From positions 1 through 64,000 of the forward strand of contig NZ_AUBU01000014.1 in assembly GCF_000429405.1 (NCBI RefSeq): a stretch of 64,000 nucleotides of DNA, in the 5' to 3' direction. Both the position numbers and the translations under genes were made by a program. Shown here one piece after another: positions 34,816 through 43,956 of the stretch (positions are counted from its first letter, which is position 1; every line of letters begins with the position of its first letter). The stretch is from Algoriphagus marincola DSM 16067 (lineage in GTDB: Bacteria; Bacteroidota; Bacteroidia; Cytophagales; Cyclobacteriaceae). Under the pieces are notes generated by a model, which saw only the letters and a program-made list of their open reading frames with translations, ran no database searches and was not told the DNA's origin.

Positions 34816-34971
34816 TTATTTTACTGATTCCAGTCCACGGTCACGACCATCCTCATATCCTTTTCGCATGGCTTCTTTGGCTTCCTCCCAGTTCAATGCA
34901 GTATCCAAGACTATAAAGGTAAATAGGCCTAGGATAAAGGCTATGATTTCTCTTTTGGTTATTTTTTTCAT
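34816..34971 (-). CDS. Small single-TM protein in the Mrr operon
   Basis: A 51-residue protein starting MKKITKREIIAFILG with one TM helix (about 9-25, IIAFILGLFTFIVLDTA) and a charged C-terminal tail with EEAKEAMRKGYEDGRDRG. It starts 16 bases after the Mrr-like gene ends and ends nine bases before the TPR-like gene, so co-transcription is likely. No family recognised; short size gives some uncertainty. Confidence 0.55.
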   Translation of the reverse strand: MKKITKREIIAFILGLFTFIVLDTALNWEEAKEAMRKGYEDGRDRGLESVK

Positions 34972-34987
34972 AGTGGGAATAGAGTGT

Positions 34988-35857
34988 TTATTCTTTGAAT
35001 TTTTGAAAATAATTTAAGTCCACGTCATAGACTGTTTTTGGCTTAAGGCCTAATTTTACCATTTCAAACATTTGAATTAGTTTTTTTCCGTCCACCAATT
35101 CAATGGGAGGAGCTCCATCTCGGGATGCCTCTTTTTCAGCATCGCGAGAAAAAGTCCCAGTTGTTAGGATAATTCCCTTTTCTGCTCGGCCTAACATTGC
35201 ATTTCGAAAATCGCCAACTTGTGCTCTAGAGACAGATCCTTCATATCGTTTGCATTGGAAAATCACTTTAAAACTCACAAAAGGGTTTAACTCTAAAACC
35301 CCAAATCCATCAATTCCCCCATCATGAGATTTTCCGGTGACTTCCACATTCTCAAAGCCATGTTCTCTCAATAGCTCTTTGCAAACATTTTCAAACCCAA
35401 AGGGAGAGAGGGATTTTAGGACGGAAAGAAGGTTGTTTTCAGCAGTTACTTCCGCTGTCTCAGGTTCTTCTTCCTCTTGGTCTTCAATAATCTCTTTTTT
35501 CGATTTTTCTTTTCTAATTTTTTGATTGATATCTACCCATTTGAGGAATGTCTGCCGTGATTCAACCGGTGTCAAATGCGTGTTTTTGCCTTTTTCTGTA
35601 AGTTTCCAAGTTCCTCTTTCAGTAGAGTCTAAAAGTCCTTCCCAAATGAGATATTGTCTAGCCCAAGCTACCTGATTGTGAAACCTATTCCCTCCTGACT
35701 TTAATGTCTCATCTAAAAAATCATCTTCTAACGCAAGATTTTGGGCTATCCTTTCAGACACTTCTCGAGGTTTACCGGAATATCCGAGTTCTCTAAGTGC
35801 GTCTAATAATGGTCCAAACCATTGTACGAATTCAGCCTGACCTTTTCTTTTTTTCAT
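34988..35857 (-). CDS. Mrr-family restriction endonuclease-like protein
   Basis: A 289-residue protein with the two-domain Mrr architecture. The N-terminal winged-helix domain (about 8-95) includes RFHNQVAWARQYLIWEGLL and WKLTEKG. A charged linker follows (EDQEEEEPETAE), then the PD-(D/E)xK-type nuclease fold (about 145-260) with GFENVCKELLREHGFENVEV, D179 and D183 in SHDGGIDG, and Q201 and K203 in FQCKRY. Mrr proteins cut methylated or foreign DNA. A leader repeat directly precedes the start codon, and two small unknown genes follow in the same operon. Confidence 0.88.
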   Translation of the reverse strand: MKKRKGQAEFVQWFGPLLDALRELGYSGKPREVSERIAQNLALEDDFLDETLKSGGNRFHNQVAWARQYLIWEGLLDSTERGTWKLTEKGKNTHLTPVESRQTFLKWVDINQKIRKEKSKKEIIEDQEEEEPETAEVTAENNLLSVLKSLSPFGFENVCKELLREHGFENVEVTGKSHDGGIDGFGVLELNPFVSFKVIFQCKRYEGSVSRAQVGDFRNAMLGRAEKGIILTTGTFSRDAEKEASRDGAPPIELVDGKKLIQMFEMVKLGLKPKTVYDVDLNYFQKFKE

Positions 35858-35970
35858 GTGTTTATAATTTGATTTTCAAAGGCCACATAGCTTGTCCCGA
35901 ACTTGATTCGGGAGAATCTCGCAGTTATAATCATCCCTCTGTGTGACGGGTACGTCATGCTCGATTTCAT
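35854..35970 (-). repeat. ATGAAATCGAGC leader repeat upstream of the Mrr-like gene
   Basis: On the minus strand the repeat starts ATGAAATCGAGCATGACG at 35970 and ends AAATTATAAACAC before the Mrr ATGAAA at 35857. A 38-codon frame, starting MKSSMTYPSHRGM and ending SYVAFENQIINT, is open; TGA at 35856-35854 overlaps the gene's ATG. A CCCGAA..TTCGGG hairpin at 35896-35912 and the block ATTCTCCCGAATCAAG through AGCTATGTG are shared with the phosphofructokinase copy. Confidence 0.7.
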
Positions 35971-35999
35971 CTACATCAATTTAAATCAGCTTGAAAATG

Positions 36000-36320
36000 T
36001 TATTCCAACTCGAAAAGAGACAAAAGTTTTTTGTTTAGCATTTTGACTTCCGGAACAGAGAGCGAACCAAGCCTACCTATTACCAGTGATTTATCCAAGG
36101 TGGCAATTTTTGAAGTCCTTAGGAGGGAGGCTTTCTTCAAACCATTAAATGAATTTGGGTTTAACAACAAATCAGAATCTTCCTTCCACTGTAGTTGGGT
36201 AGAAATGAAGCTAACGGTAACATCTAAATTACGAGCAAAAAGAACCAATGCAGGACGTTTTTTCGTTCCTGACAAATCGGTGAATGGAAATGGAACTAGA
36301 ACGATGTCACCCTTCACCAT
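36000..36320 (-). CDS. PemK/MazF-family toxin (endoribonuclease)
   Basis: A 106-residue toxin: MVKGDIVLVPFPFTDLSGTK and KRPALVL at the N-terminus are the MazF/PemK signature, with SFISTQL and the LLRTSKIATLDKSLV segment following. Such toxins cleave mRNA at specific sites. The start overlaps the antitoxin stop (TGATG). It ends about 30 bases before the leader repeat of the Mrr operon. Cleavage specificity cannot be predicted. Confidence 0.9.
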   Translation of the reverse strand: MVKGDIVLVPFPFTDLSGTKKRPALVLFARNLDVTVSFISTQLQWKEDSDLLLNPNSFNGLKKASLLRTSKIATLDKSLVIGRLGSLSVPEVKMLNKKLLSLFELE

Positions 36321-36544
36321 CAGTATTTTTCCTTTAGGTCTTTTTCCTCATATAAGTCCTCCTCTTCCTGTAAAAATGAAAAAGCTTCTGACTCTGAGAC
36401 TATTTTCTCCATTCCTTTTTGAATCAGTTGCTCTTCATATTTCTTCAAAATAAAGTCAGCAAAATCTGAAACTTCATTAATCTTTTCTGAAGGAAGTTTT
36501 TCCAGGATTTCGATGGTTTTTTGGATTATAGCTTCTTTTGTCAT
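36320..36544 (-). CDS. Antitoxin partner of the MazF-like toxin (DUF2281-type)
   Basis: A 74-residue protein, MTKEAIIQKTIEILEKLPSE then KINEVSDFADFILKKYEEQL, matching small DUF2281-type helical proteins that act as antitoxins to MazF-like toxins, with an acidic C-terminus (LQEEEDLYEEKDL) suited to blocking the toxin's RNA-binding face. Upstream of the toxin and translationally coupled to it. Confidence 0.8.
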   Translation of the reverse strand: MTKEAIIQKTIEILEKLPSEKINEVSDFADFILKKYEEQLIQKGMEKIVSESEAFSFLQEEEDLYEEKDLKEKY

Positions 36545-36589
36545 GGCTTTATTTCTTTTTTTGAATGTACGAAAAAATGAATTAAAGGC

Positions 36590-38128
36590 TCACCCTGCCC
36601 AGCCTTCACGGTCCAAGCTTCGATACTGAATGGCCTCGGCTAGGTGCTCCACTTTGATGTCCTTGCTGTCGGCAATGTCTGCTATGGTTCGGGCAACTTT
36701 AAGTATTCGGTCATAGGCTCGGGCGGAGAGCCCTAAGCGCTCCATTGCAGTTTTGAGCAGGGCTTTTCCGGCTTCGTTGATTTGGCAGACTTCTTTGACC
36801 ATATGTGAAGGCATCATGGCATTGCAATAGACTTCAGGATTGTTTTGGAAGCGGTCTTTTTGTCTTTCCCTCCCTTGGATTACTCGTTCACGAATGGCTT
36901 TGCTGGATTCTGCTTTACGGGTGGAGGTCATCTCGTCAAACTTCACCGGGGTGACTTCCACATGTAGGTCTATTCGATCGAGTAGGGGGCCGCTGACTTT
37001 GTTGAGATAGCGCTGCACGATGCCCGGACCGCAGACGCATTCCTTTTCGGGATGGTTGTAGTAGCCACAGGGACAGGGGTTCATACTGGCAATGAGCATG
37101 AAATTGGCCGGATAGTCTACGGAAACCTTTGCTCGGGAAATGGTCACTTTTCGCTCTTCGAGGGGTTGTCGCATTACCTCCAATACCGTCCGTTTGAATT
37201 CGGGCAATTCATCTAAAAACAGCACTCCATTATGTGCAAGGGAGATCTCTCCGGGTTGGGGATTTCCTCCACCTCCAACCAAAGCAACGTCTGAAATGGT
37301 ATGGTGGGGACTCCGGAAGGGTCGATTGGCAAGTAGGGATGCATTTTTTCCAAGCTTTCCAGCTACTGAGTGGATTTTTGTAGCTTCCAAGGCTTCCTGA
37401 AGTGAAAGTGGAGGAAGGATGGATGGCAGTCGCTTGGCAAGCATGGTTTTGCCCGCTCCAGGAGGGCCGATCATGATCACATTATGGCCGCCCGCTGCGG
37501 CGATTTCCATTGCCCGTTTGATGTTTTCCTGGCCTTGCACATCAGCGAAGTCAAATTCGACATCATCCAGAGAATGATAGAAAATCTCTCTGGTATCGGT
37601 GACGAGCGGTTCGATCTCCAAATCCCCCATCAAAAAATCAGCGGCTTGCTGGAGAGTTTCCACTCCAATGATGTCTAGATTATTGACGATGGATGCTTCT
37701 TTGGCATTTTCCAGAGGAAGAATAAAACCCTTGAATCCGCGCTTTCGTGCTTCGATGGCGATAGGGAGTACTCCTTTGATCGGTCTGAGGTTACCGTCTA
37801 GGGACAGCTCACCCATGATGACATAGCGATCTAGCTCAGGAAATTCCACCTGCTCTGAAGCTTGCAAGATTCCCATGGCGATCGGAAGGTCGTAGGCTGA
37901 GCCTTCTTTCCGAATATCGGCAGGGGCTAGGTTAATCACTACCTTTTGCCTCGGCATTCGAAATCCGAAGTACTTCAGAGCGGATTCCACCCGTTGTTGA
38001 GATTCCTTGACCGCCGAGTCGGGTAGTCCCACCATGTAGAAACTGGTACCTTGTCCGACATTGACTTCTATCGTGATGAGATTGGCATCTACTCCTGATA
38101 CCGCACTGCCAAAAGTTTTTGCTACCAT
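36590..38128 (-). CDS. YifB/ComM family Mg-chelatase-like AAA+ ATPase
   Basis: A 512-residue protein with an N-terminal ChlI-like domain (VNVGQGTSFYMVGLPDSAVK), a central AAA domain with Walker A GPPGAGKTMLAKR near 216-228 and Walker B LFLDELPEF, a cysteine cluster CPCGYYNHPEKECVC that may bind zinc, and a C-terminal sensor 2 helix region with GLSARAYDRILKVARTIAD. In bacteria with natural competence ComM acts as a helicase aiding branch migration during transformation. Single gene. Confidence 0.93.
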   Translation of the reverse strand: MVAKTFGSAVSGVDANLITIEVNVGQGTSFYMVGLPDSAVKESQQRVESALKYFGFRMPRQKVVINLAPADIRKEGSAYDLPIAMGILQASEQVEFPELDRYVIMGELSLDGNLRPIKGVLPIAIEARKRGFKGFILPLENAKEASIVNNLDIIGVETLQQAADFLMGDLEIEPLVTDTREIFYHSLDDVEFDFADVQGQENIKRAMEIAAAGGHNVIMIGPPGAGKTMLAKRLPSILPPLSLQEALEATKIHSVAGKLGKNASLLANRPFRSPHHTISDVALVGGGGNPQPGEISLAHNGVLFLDELPEFKRTVLEVMRQPLEERKVTISRAKVSVDYPANFMLIASMNPCPCGYYNHPEKECVCGPGIVQRYLNKVSGPLLDRIDLHVEVTPVKFDEMTSTRKAESSKAIRERVIQGRERQKDRFQNNPEVYCNAMMPSHMVKEVCQINEAGKALLKTAMERLGLSARAYDRILKVARTIADIADSKDIKVEHLAEAIQYRSLDREGWAG

Positions 38129-38131
38129 AAT

Positions 38132-38159
38132 AAAAAAGGAAACCGTTTTTGGTTTCCTT
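38132..38159 (-). terminator. Intrinsic terminator just upstream of the ComM gene
   Basis: On the minus strand AAGGAAACC pairs with GGTTTCCTT around a six-base loop and is followed by a T run. It ends the transcript of the small membrane protein gene before comM begins. Confidence 0.85.
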
Positions 38160-38185
38160 AATATACAGGTTTCGGATTGAAACCG

Positions 38186-38557
38186 TTAATCTTCGGTGAA
38201 ATTTTGTCTTGGAGGAATTGACCCTGAATCTCCTTCTGCAGGTTTTTGTGGTGTCTCCTTCTTGGGTTTGTCCATTGTCTTGGGATGCTCAAAATCGTAA
38301 ATTTTGGCTTTTAAGGAATTCATTTCAGACTCCAAATTTTTGATTCTTCCATTTAGGGAGGATTTTACAGCTTTTCCTATCAGCCACGAAATCAAGAAAA
38401 GGACCAAGCCCGTGAGCATGATTTTTACGACCGAATTGGAAGTGACCTCTGCAATACCCACGAGGCTTCCCATGGTGTCAAATGCAATGAAAAAGATCAA
38501 AATGCCTACAAAATAGACAAGGAGAATAATCTGAAGAATCCTGTGAAATTTTTGCAT
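38186..38557 (-). CDS. Small two-TM membrane protein with coiled coil and hydrophilic tail
   Basis: A 123-residue protein with two hydrophobic helices (about 7-27 and 43-63), a short coiled coil (NLESEMNSLKAKIYDFEH) and a proline- and charge-rich tail. No family recognised. Flanked by the MsbA-like exporter gene about 30 bases upstream in the same direction, so it may be its accessory protein. Confidence 0.55.
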   Translation of the reverse strand: MQKFHRILQIILLVYFVGILIFFIAFDTMGSLVGIAEVTSNSVVKIMLTGLVLFLISWLIGKAVKSSLNGRIKNLESEMNSLKAKIYDFEHPKTMDKPKKETPQKPAEGDSGSIPPRQNFTED

Positions 38558-38586
38558 GGGTATAAATATTAAATCATTCGAATATA

Positions 38587-40419
38587 CTAAACGGACTGAA
38601 TACTGGAAAGCTTTTGGTACAAGCCCTGCTCCTGAATCAAGTCTTGGTGGCTTCCCCTTTGGATGATTCTTCCCTGCTCGATGACCAAAATTTCATCGGC
38701 ATGCTGAATAGTACTCAGTCGATGTGCAATGACCAAGGTAGTCCGGTTTTTCATTAATTGGGTTAGGGCCTCCTGCACTAGTTTTTCAGATTCAGAATCC
38801 AAGGCCGAAGTGGCCTCATCCAAAATTAGAATGGGTGGATTTTTAAGCACAGCTCTAGCAATACTCAGTCTTTGTCGCTGTCCTCCGGAAAGTTTACTGC
38901 CCCGCTCACCGATGCTGCTTTGGTAGCCATTCTCCATTTTAAGGATAAATTCATGAGCATTGGCAATCTTAGCCGCCTCGATGACAGCTTCCTCCGTCAC
39001 TCCTTCCAGTCCAAATGCTATATTATTGAAGACCGTATCATTGAATAAGATGGATTCCTGGGTCACAATGCCCATTTGTCTTCGAAGAGATTGCAAGTCG
39101 AGGTCTTGTAGGTTTATTCCGTCAATTAAAATTTTTCCCTCACTAGGATCGTAGAACCTTGGTACCAAATCGGCTAAAGTGGATTTGCCACCTCCCGAAG
39201 GCCCCACTAGCGCGATGGTCTTTCCTTTTTCCAAGTCAAAGTGTATGTCCCTCAGTACTTGCTTATCTCCGTAAGAAAAGCTGACATGTTGAAAAGAAAT
39301 TCTGTCTTGAAAGCCCTGAAGTTTCTCGGCTTTTGCTTTGGATTGGATTTTTGGCTGTGTGTCCACTACTTCAAATATCCGCTCTGCCGAGGCAATACCC
39401 CGCTGTATGCTTGAAACAGCCCGGGAAATTTCCTTTGCCGGATTTAGCACTTGCGTGAAAATGATAATGTAAGTAATAAATTCCGCTGCATCTAAGCTGG
39501 ATTCACCGCTGAGTACCAAGCTTCCTCCATAGACCAGAATGCCTGCCACTACGGTCACTCCCAAAAATTGAGAAATGGGAGAAGCTAGTTCGTTTTTACG
39601 AGCCATGTTAATATTGACTGCCGCATATTGATCGGTTTCTTCGTCAAATTTTCCAAACATAAAACGCTCCGCATTGAAGGCCTTGATGACCCGCATGCCG
39701 CCCAGCGTTTCATCCAAAATATTGACGATTCGTCCCAAACTCTGCTGACTTTCTACGGCCCGTTTTTTTAGTCTTCGGGTGATGCCTCCAATGATTGCCC
39801 CTGAGATGGGAATCAATAAAATGGTGAAAATGGTCAATTTGACTGACATGAAAAATAGAACCGCGAAATAGAGGATGATCGTAGCGGGTTCCCGGAAAAC
39901 CACCCGAAGGGACTGTACAATGGTGTTTTCAACTTCCTGCACGTCGTTGGTCATTTTAGACATCAAGTCACCTTTGCGCTCATCAGAAAAATAACCCAAA
40001 TGAAGACCGCTGACTCGTTGGAAAATATCAGTACGCATTCCCTTGATGACTTTTGCCCGAACTTTAGCCAAAACTACCCCTGATAGGTAAGTGAAGAGGT
40101 TGGCCAAAAAGACCGAAAATACAATCACGATGCAGACAAAGGCTAGTGTACCTACTTTGCCATAGCTTTCCTGAGCCTGAATAAAATAATGATTAAACAG
40201 CCCAGAGAAATAGGAAAGACTTAATTCGAATGAAGGAGCTTCCCGAAACTGATCAAGTTTATCTGCCGAAACTTGATCAAAAATCACATCAAAAAGTGGC
40301 TTGAGAAGGGTGAAATTGACTAAGCCAAAAATAATGGACAGTAAGGTGTAAAGAATATAAGCAGGAACGAACTTGCCATAGGGTCTGGCATAGGACAGGA
40401 TCCTTAGATAGGTCTTCAT
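38587..40419 (-). CDS. ABC exporter, fused permease and ATPase (MsbA-like)
   Basis: A 610-residue half transporter with six membrane helices (about 20-350) and a C-terminal ATPase: Walker A GPSGGGKST, signature LSGGQRQR, Walker B ILILDEATSALD and the H-loop VIAHRLST. The overall layout is that of MsbA, the lipid A-core flippase, which Bacteroidota need for their lipopolysaccharide. The long loop between helices 1 and 2 (PSFELSLSYFSGLFNHYF) is unusual. MsbA identity is likely but not proven. Confidence 0.85.
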   Translation of the reverse strand: MKTYLRILSYARPYGKFVPAYILYTLLSIIFGLVNFTLLKPLFDVIFDQVSADKLDQFREAPSFELSLSYFSGLFNHYFIQAQESYGKVGTLAFVCIVIVFSVFLANLFTYLSGVVLAKVRAKVIKGMRTDIFQRVSGLHLGYFSDERKGDLMSKMTNDVQEVENTIVQSLRVVFREPATIILYFAVLFFMSVKLTIFTILLIPISGAIIGGITRRLKKRAVESQQSLGRIVNILDETLGGMRVIKAFNAERFMFGKFDEETDQYAAVNINMARKNELASPISQFLGVTVVAGILVYGGSLVLSGESSLDAAEFITYIIIFTQVLNPAKEISRAVSSIQRGIASAERIFEVVDTQPKIQSKAKAEKLQGFQDRISFQHVSFSYGDKQVLRDIHFDLEKGKTIALVGPSGGGKSTLADLVPRFYDPSEGKILIDGINLQDLDLQSLRRQMGIVTQESILFNDTVFNNIAFGLEGVTEEAVIEAAKIANAHEFILKMENGYQSSIGERGSKLSGGQRQRLSIARAVLKNPPILILDEATSALDSESEKLVQEALTQLMKNRTTLVIAHRLSTIQHADEILVIEQGRIIQRGSHQDLIQEQGLYQKLSSIQSV

Positions 40420-40519
40420 GAAGTAAACAATCCAATTTTTGCTTGCAAGTTACGCAAATTTAGTGAGGAGCTTTCCACTTGGATGGTCAGAATCGTGATT
40501 CCAGGAAAGCTCTTCAAAT

Positions 40520-42223
40520 TCAAAAGTTATATTCCGGACGAATGAAATTCCATCGTAAACCCAACTGAATGACTTGGGAATTATCAGGGGCATCAAGGTC
40601 TTGTGCTGTTCGTCTCCGGAATATATGTGTGGCATCCACAAAGAGATTATGCTTGAGCATGTAGCTAGCCACCAGATTTGTTTGGAATACCTTATTCTCG
40701 ATTCCCTGTCCAGTCACATTTCCAAAAAGACCTGTCGGACTTCCTTCCAGCCTGTTTTTTAATACATCACCTCCCCAGTTGGTCTCAGGGTCAGGATCGC
40801 TTCCATACAGTTGATAATTGCCTAGCAATGTCATTTGAAGTTTCGGGATAGGCTGGTATCGAAGGATACCCAGGAATTCTTTGAAATTGGCTCCAAGAGG
40901 ATGAGTTAGTGGAGTTCGCCAGTTGGAGTAGGATTGGTAGTCAAATTTTTCTTGAAAAGTGTAAGGTCTAGCCGTATTGAATTCCAATTGAACATCGAGA
41001 TTGGATAGCCCCAACACGTTGATATACTTATATCCTGCCTGTACTCCGTACTTATTTCTTTTTGAGCCTTTTCCGTCTATTCCGAAGAATTCATTGAATA
41101 CAAACTCATCCAGTGCAAATTGCCCATAGAGTTGCATCCCGGGGCGGAAGTTCCATTTGGCATCCATTCCGAGCATCACTTTGTCGGGTGTCCCGAGCTG
41201 CTGCTCCACCCAGCGGAAAAACACGACAGGGTTGAAATAATTGAAATTGACCTTATCTGTCATGACAGACTCAAAGAAACCAAGATTCAGTTTTTTGCCG
41301 ATATCGACTCCCAATCGATGCATAGAGAAATACTTCTGGGGATAGCGTCCGTCGGTAGGTCTTCCCCTGTCAAAAATCACATCCGCGGTCATCTGAGTCC
41401 AGAGATTAGTCAGCTGAAACCTTCCAAATCGTGTGTTGATTTTGACAAACATGTAGGGGTTTGAAAAATCTGAAAGCAGAAAGGATCGGTACCCTTCGCC
41501 AATGAAATTGCGATCATGCCCAACCTGCGCTTGAATACTTTTAGTCAAATGAAAGTTGACATGTCCTCTAGCGGAGAAAAAGCTATATCCGCTCGAATTA
41601 TATTCTTTCCAAAAACCCTCACCGGGTACTGCTCCTCGGTACTCGGCATAGTCTTTCACCCAACTTGGGAAAAACAATTCGGTAGTCGTGAGGTAGGTGA
41701 AAAAGCTCACTTTTTTATCAATCGCTCCCCGTACTACAAATCCACGGCTGAGTTGAGCCGGGCGATCATCGTAGTCATTTTCCATGCCTCCGGCCAAATA
41801 AATAACGGGACTGAGATGAATATCAAAGTCCTCCGAGTAGGAATGGGCAAAGTCTCCGGGTCGTCGGTAAAGCTTTTTGAGAAAAGGTTTCTTGGAATCA
41901 GGAGTTTCTTGATTTACAAATTCCCAATTATCCTGTGCGAGATAGGAGAGGTTGAATCGATCCGAAGCAGTTTGGATGACCGGGTCCTTAGCGAGGCTGT
42001 CTAAAAATAGGGCCAGTTTATCCCTGCGTATGGGTTTATAGCCTGTCTGGAAAAAGGGATTGTTGTACCCTTGGAGGATTTCGTATCGCTCAAATCGGTG
42101 ATAGTAGTCCCGCTCAAAAGGGATGTAACTTCCTTGTGCCAAGCTTTCCAAAGCGAAAGCACTAAAGAAAAGGACGATAATTAGAGTTGATATAGATTTA
42201 TCCCAAGAAAAGAGCTGCTTCAT
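40520..42223 (-). CDS. Outer-membrane beta-barrel protein (Wzi/capsule-assembly-like)
   Basis: A 567-residue protein with a signal peptide (cleavage near LAQG) and about 500 residues of alternating beta strands typical of a large outer-membrane barrel, e.g. VFFRWVEQQLGTPDKVMLG and KYGVQAGYKYINVLGLSNL, ending in F (RPEYNF). Early VGHDRNFIGEGYRSFLLSDF resembles Wzi-type capsule proteins. Start at 42223 chosen to give a compact signal peptide. Polysaccharide attachment is one possibility; the evidence is thin. Confidence 0.6.
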   Translation of the reverse strand: MKQLFSWDKSISTLIIVLFFSAFALESLAQGSYIPFERDYYHRFERYEILQGYNNPFFQTGYKPIRRDKLALFLDSLAKDPVIQTASDRFNLSYLAQDNWEFVNQETPDSKKPFLKKLYRRPGDFAHSYSEDFDIHLSPVIYLAGGMENDYDDRPAQLSRGFVVRGAIDKKVSFFTYLTTTELFFPSWVKDYAEYRGAVPGEGFWKEYNSSGYSFFSARGHVNFHLTKSIQAQVGHDRNFIGEGYRSFLLSDFSNPYMFVKINTRFGRFQLTNLWTQMTADVIFDRGRPTDGRYPQKYFSMHRLGVDIGKKLNLGFFESVMTDKVNFNYFNPVVFFRWVEQQLGTPDKVMLGMDAKWNFRPGMQLYGQFALDEFVFNEFFGIDGKGSKRNKYGVQAGYKYINVLGLSNLDVQLEFNTARPYTFQEKFDYQSYSNWRTPLTHPLGANFKEFLGILRYQPIPKLQMTLLGNYQLYGSDPDPETNWGGDVLKNRLEGSPTGLFGNVTGQGIENKVFQTNLVASYMLKHNLFVDATHIFRRRTAQDLDAPDNSQVIQLGLRWNFIRPEYNF

Positions 42224-42360
42224 GTAGGGCTGAAATTTAAATAGCAAGCCCTTTATGGGCTGTTTAAATCGAAAAATAGTAGTTTTGTATTCTACTCAGT
42301 TGCCGTAAGGGCAATTTCTGTTAAAAAAAGTCTGATGGTCAGATTATTTTTAGCAAAGAT

Positions 42361-42391
42361 TTTGTCTCTTTTTACAAAAAGGGTAACTTTG
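42361..42391 (+). promoter_or_regulatory. Consensus Bacteroidota promoter of rpmE
   Basis: TTTG at 42361-42364, exactly 19 bases, then TAACTTTG at 42384-42391: a full match to the TTTG-N19-TAnnTTTG pattern of the Bacteroidota primary sigma factor. Transcription would start near 42397, leaving a leader of about 35 bases before the rpmE ATG. Confidence 0.8.
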
Positions 42392-42430
42392 TGCCTCATT
42401 TGAGCAAGCGCCGACAAAAACACTGAAAAT

Positions 42431-42676
42431 ATGAAAAAAGATATTCATCCAAACTACAGACCAGTAGTCTTTTATGACACTTCTTCTGAGTTTAAATTCT
42501 TAACCCAGTCTACTATCGAAACCAGCGAGACAATCGTTTGGGAAGATGGTAATGAATATCCCCTATACAAAATAGAGGTAAGTTCTCAGTCGCACCCTTT
42601 CTACACCGGAAAGAAGATGCTTTTGGATACTGCTGGTCGAGTAGAGAAATTCAACAGAAGATACGCGAAAAAGTAA
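42431..42676 (+). CDS. rpmE: 50S ribosomal protein L31, type B
   Basis: An 81-residue L31 protein starting [16 protein letters not shown], with [12 protein letters not shown] and the C-terminal [12 protein letters not shown]. The zinc-binding cysteines of the alternative L31 are missing, so this is the cysteine-free form, which in many bacteria serves under zinc limitation. Single gene with a strong promoter and terminator. Confidence 0.95.
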   Translation: MKKDIHPNYRPVVFYDTSSEFKFLTQSTIETSETIVWEDGNEYPLYKIEVSSQSHPFYTGKKMLLDTAGRVEKFNRRYAKK

Positions 42677-42700
42677 GGTCGTATTTATCACAAAATTCAA

Positions 42701-42741
42701 AAAGTCTTCCAGAGCAAAGTTTCTGGGAGACTTTTTTATTT
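42701..42741 (+). terminator. Intrinsic terminator after rpmE
   Basis: AAGTCTTCC and GGGAGACTT form a nine-pair stem with one G-T pair, followed by a T-rich tract. It ends just before the next start codon at 42749. Confidence 0.75.
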
Positions 42742-42748
42742 TTGCCTC

Positions 42749-43939
42749 ATGGAAAATATCCTTTTGTTTGATGACCCTTCGATTCGTGGGGCATTACTAC
42801 CTTTCACTTTTACCCGTCCCATCGCTGATATCAGAGTAGGTATTTTGAAAATATCCGAAAAATGGGAGAAGTTCTCAGGTTTTACCCCTTCTTTTTTGAC
42901 CCAAGACTATCTGCAGGACCTTTTTCCTCGTCAATCTGGTGCTCACTTAGCTGTAAACGGAGCACTTATTCCCACTCCGGAATTATGGGAGGAATTAGGT
43001 AAGTTAGGTGATGGACAGGCGTTGTATTTTGGAAAAACACTGGTGGCTAGCTATATCGGTGAGACTGAAAAGAATTTGAGCCACATCTCAAAAAAGCAAG
43101 CTGTACAGCTCAATTTTGAACCTGTGATGATTCAAAAAAGCTGGGAGATTTTCCAGTTCAATGGCAGAGAAATACGACGGGATTTTGAGCTAATGACCAA
43201 GGACAGAAGAAGTCAAGTCATCACAGACCCTCACACCAAAGTCTATTCTCCTGAAAATATTTTCATCGAAGAAGGTGCTGTCATTCGGGCATCTATTTTG
43301 AATGCTGAGGGAGGGCCGATCTACATCGGAAAGAATACAGAAATCCAAGAAGGTTCTTTGATTCGTGGACCATTTGCCCTTTGTGAAGGCTCTACGGTGA
43401 ATATGGGTGCAAAACTCCGGGGAGATACCACAATAGGTCCTCATTCCAAAGTAGGAGGTGAGGTTTCAAATTCGGTGATTTTTGGCTATTCCAATAAAGG
43501 CCACGAGGGCTTTTTAGGAAATTCGGTCATCGGTGAATGGTGTAACCTAGGAGCGGATACGAATACAAGCAACTTGAAAAACAACTATGCTCCTGTCAAA
43601 CTTTGGGATTATATCCGAGGTGGCTTTACCAATACTGGTTTGCAGTTTTGTGGCTTGATGATGGGAGACCATTCCAAATGTGGGATCAATACCATGTTTA
43701 ATACAGGAACTGTTGTAGGGGTAGGTGCCAATATTTTTGGAGATGGTTTTCCAAGAAATTTCATCCCTTCATTTGCCTGGGGTGGGGCAGCAGGTTTTTC
43801 TACCTTCCAGTTTCCAAAATTTCTCCAAACTGCCCAAGCCGTCATGCAGCGCAGAAAGGTTGAGCTAGGGGAAAAAGACCAAGAAATGCTTCAGAAAGTT
43901 TTTGATTTCAGCAAGAACTATAGAATTTGGGAAAAATAA
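42749..43939 (+). CDS. GlmU-like sugar nucleotidyltransferase/left-handed beta-helix protein
   Basis: A 396-residue protein. The N-terminal part (about 1-170) is a degenerate nucleotidyltransferase: LFDDPSIRGALLPFTFTRPI replaces the usual GxGTRM pyrophosphorylase signature. The C-terminal part (about 180-370) is a left-handed beta helix with hexapeptide repeats (GKNTEIQEGSLIRG, MGAKLRGDTTIGPHSKVGGE, NTMFNTGTVVGVGANIFG). This matches the GlmU-related proteins of Bacteroidota, whose substrate is not established. It begins a long co-directional gene run. Confidence 0.85.
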   Translation: MENILLFDDPSIRGALLPFTFTRPIADIRVGILKISEKWEKFSGFTPSFLTQDYLQDLFPRQSGAHLAVNGALIPTPELWEELGKLGDGQALYFGKTLVASYIGETEKNLSHISKKQAVQLNFEPVMIQKSWEIFQFNGREIRRDFELMTKDRRSQVITDPHTKVYSPENIFIEEGAVIRASILNAEGGPIYIGKNTEIQEGSLIRGPFALCEGSTVNMGAKLRGDTTIGPHSKVGGEVSNSVIFGYSNKGHEGFLGNSVIGEWCNLGADTNTSNLKNNYAPVKLWDYIRGGFTNTGLQFCGLMMGDHSKCGINTMFNTGTVVGVGANIFGDGFPRNFIPSFAWGGAAGFSTFQFPKFLQTAQAVMQRRKVELGEKDQEMLQKVFDFSKNYRIWEK

Positions 43940-43956
43940 TATAATACCTCATTTGC

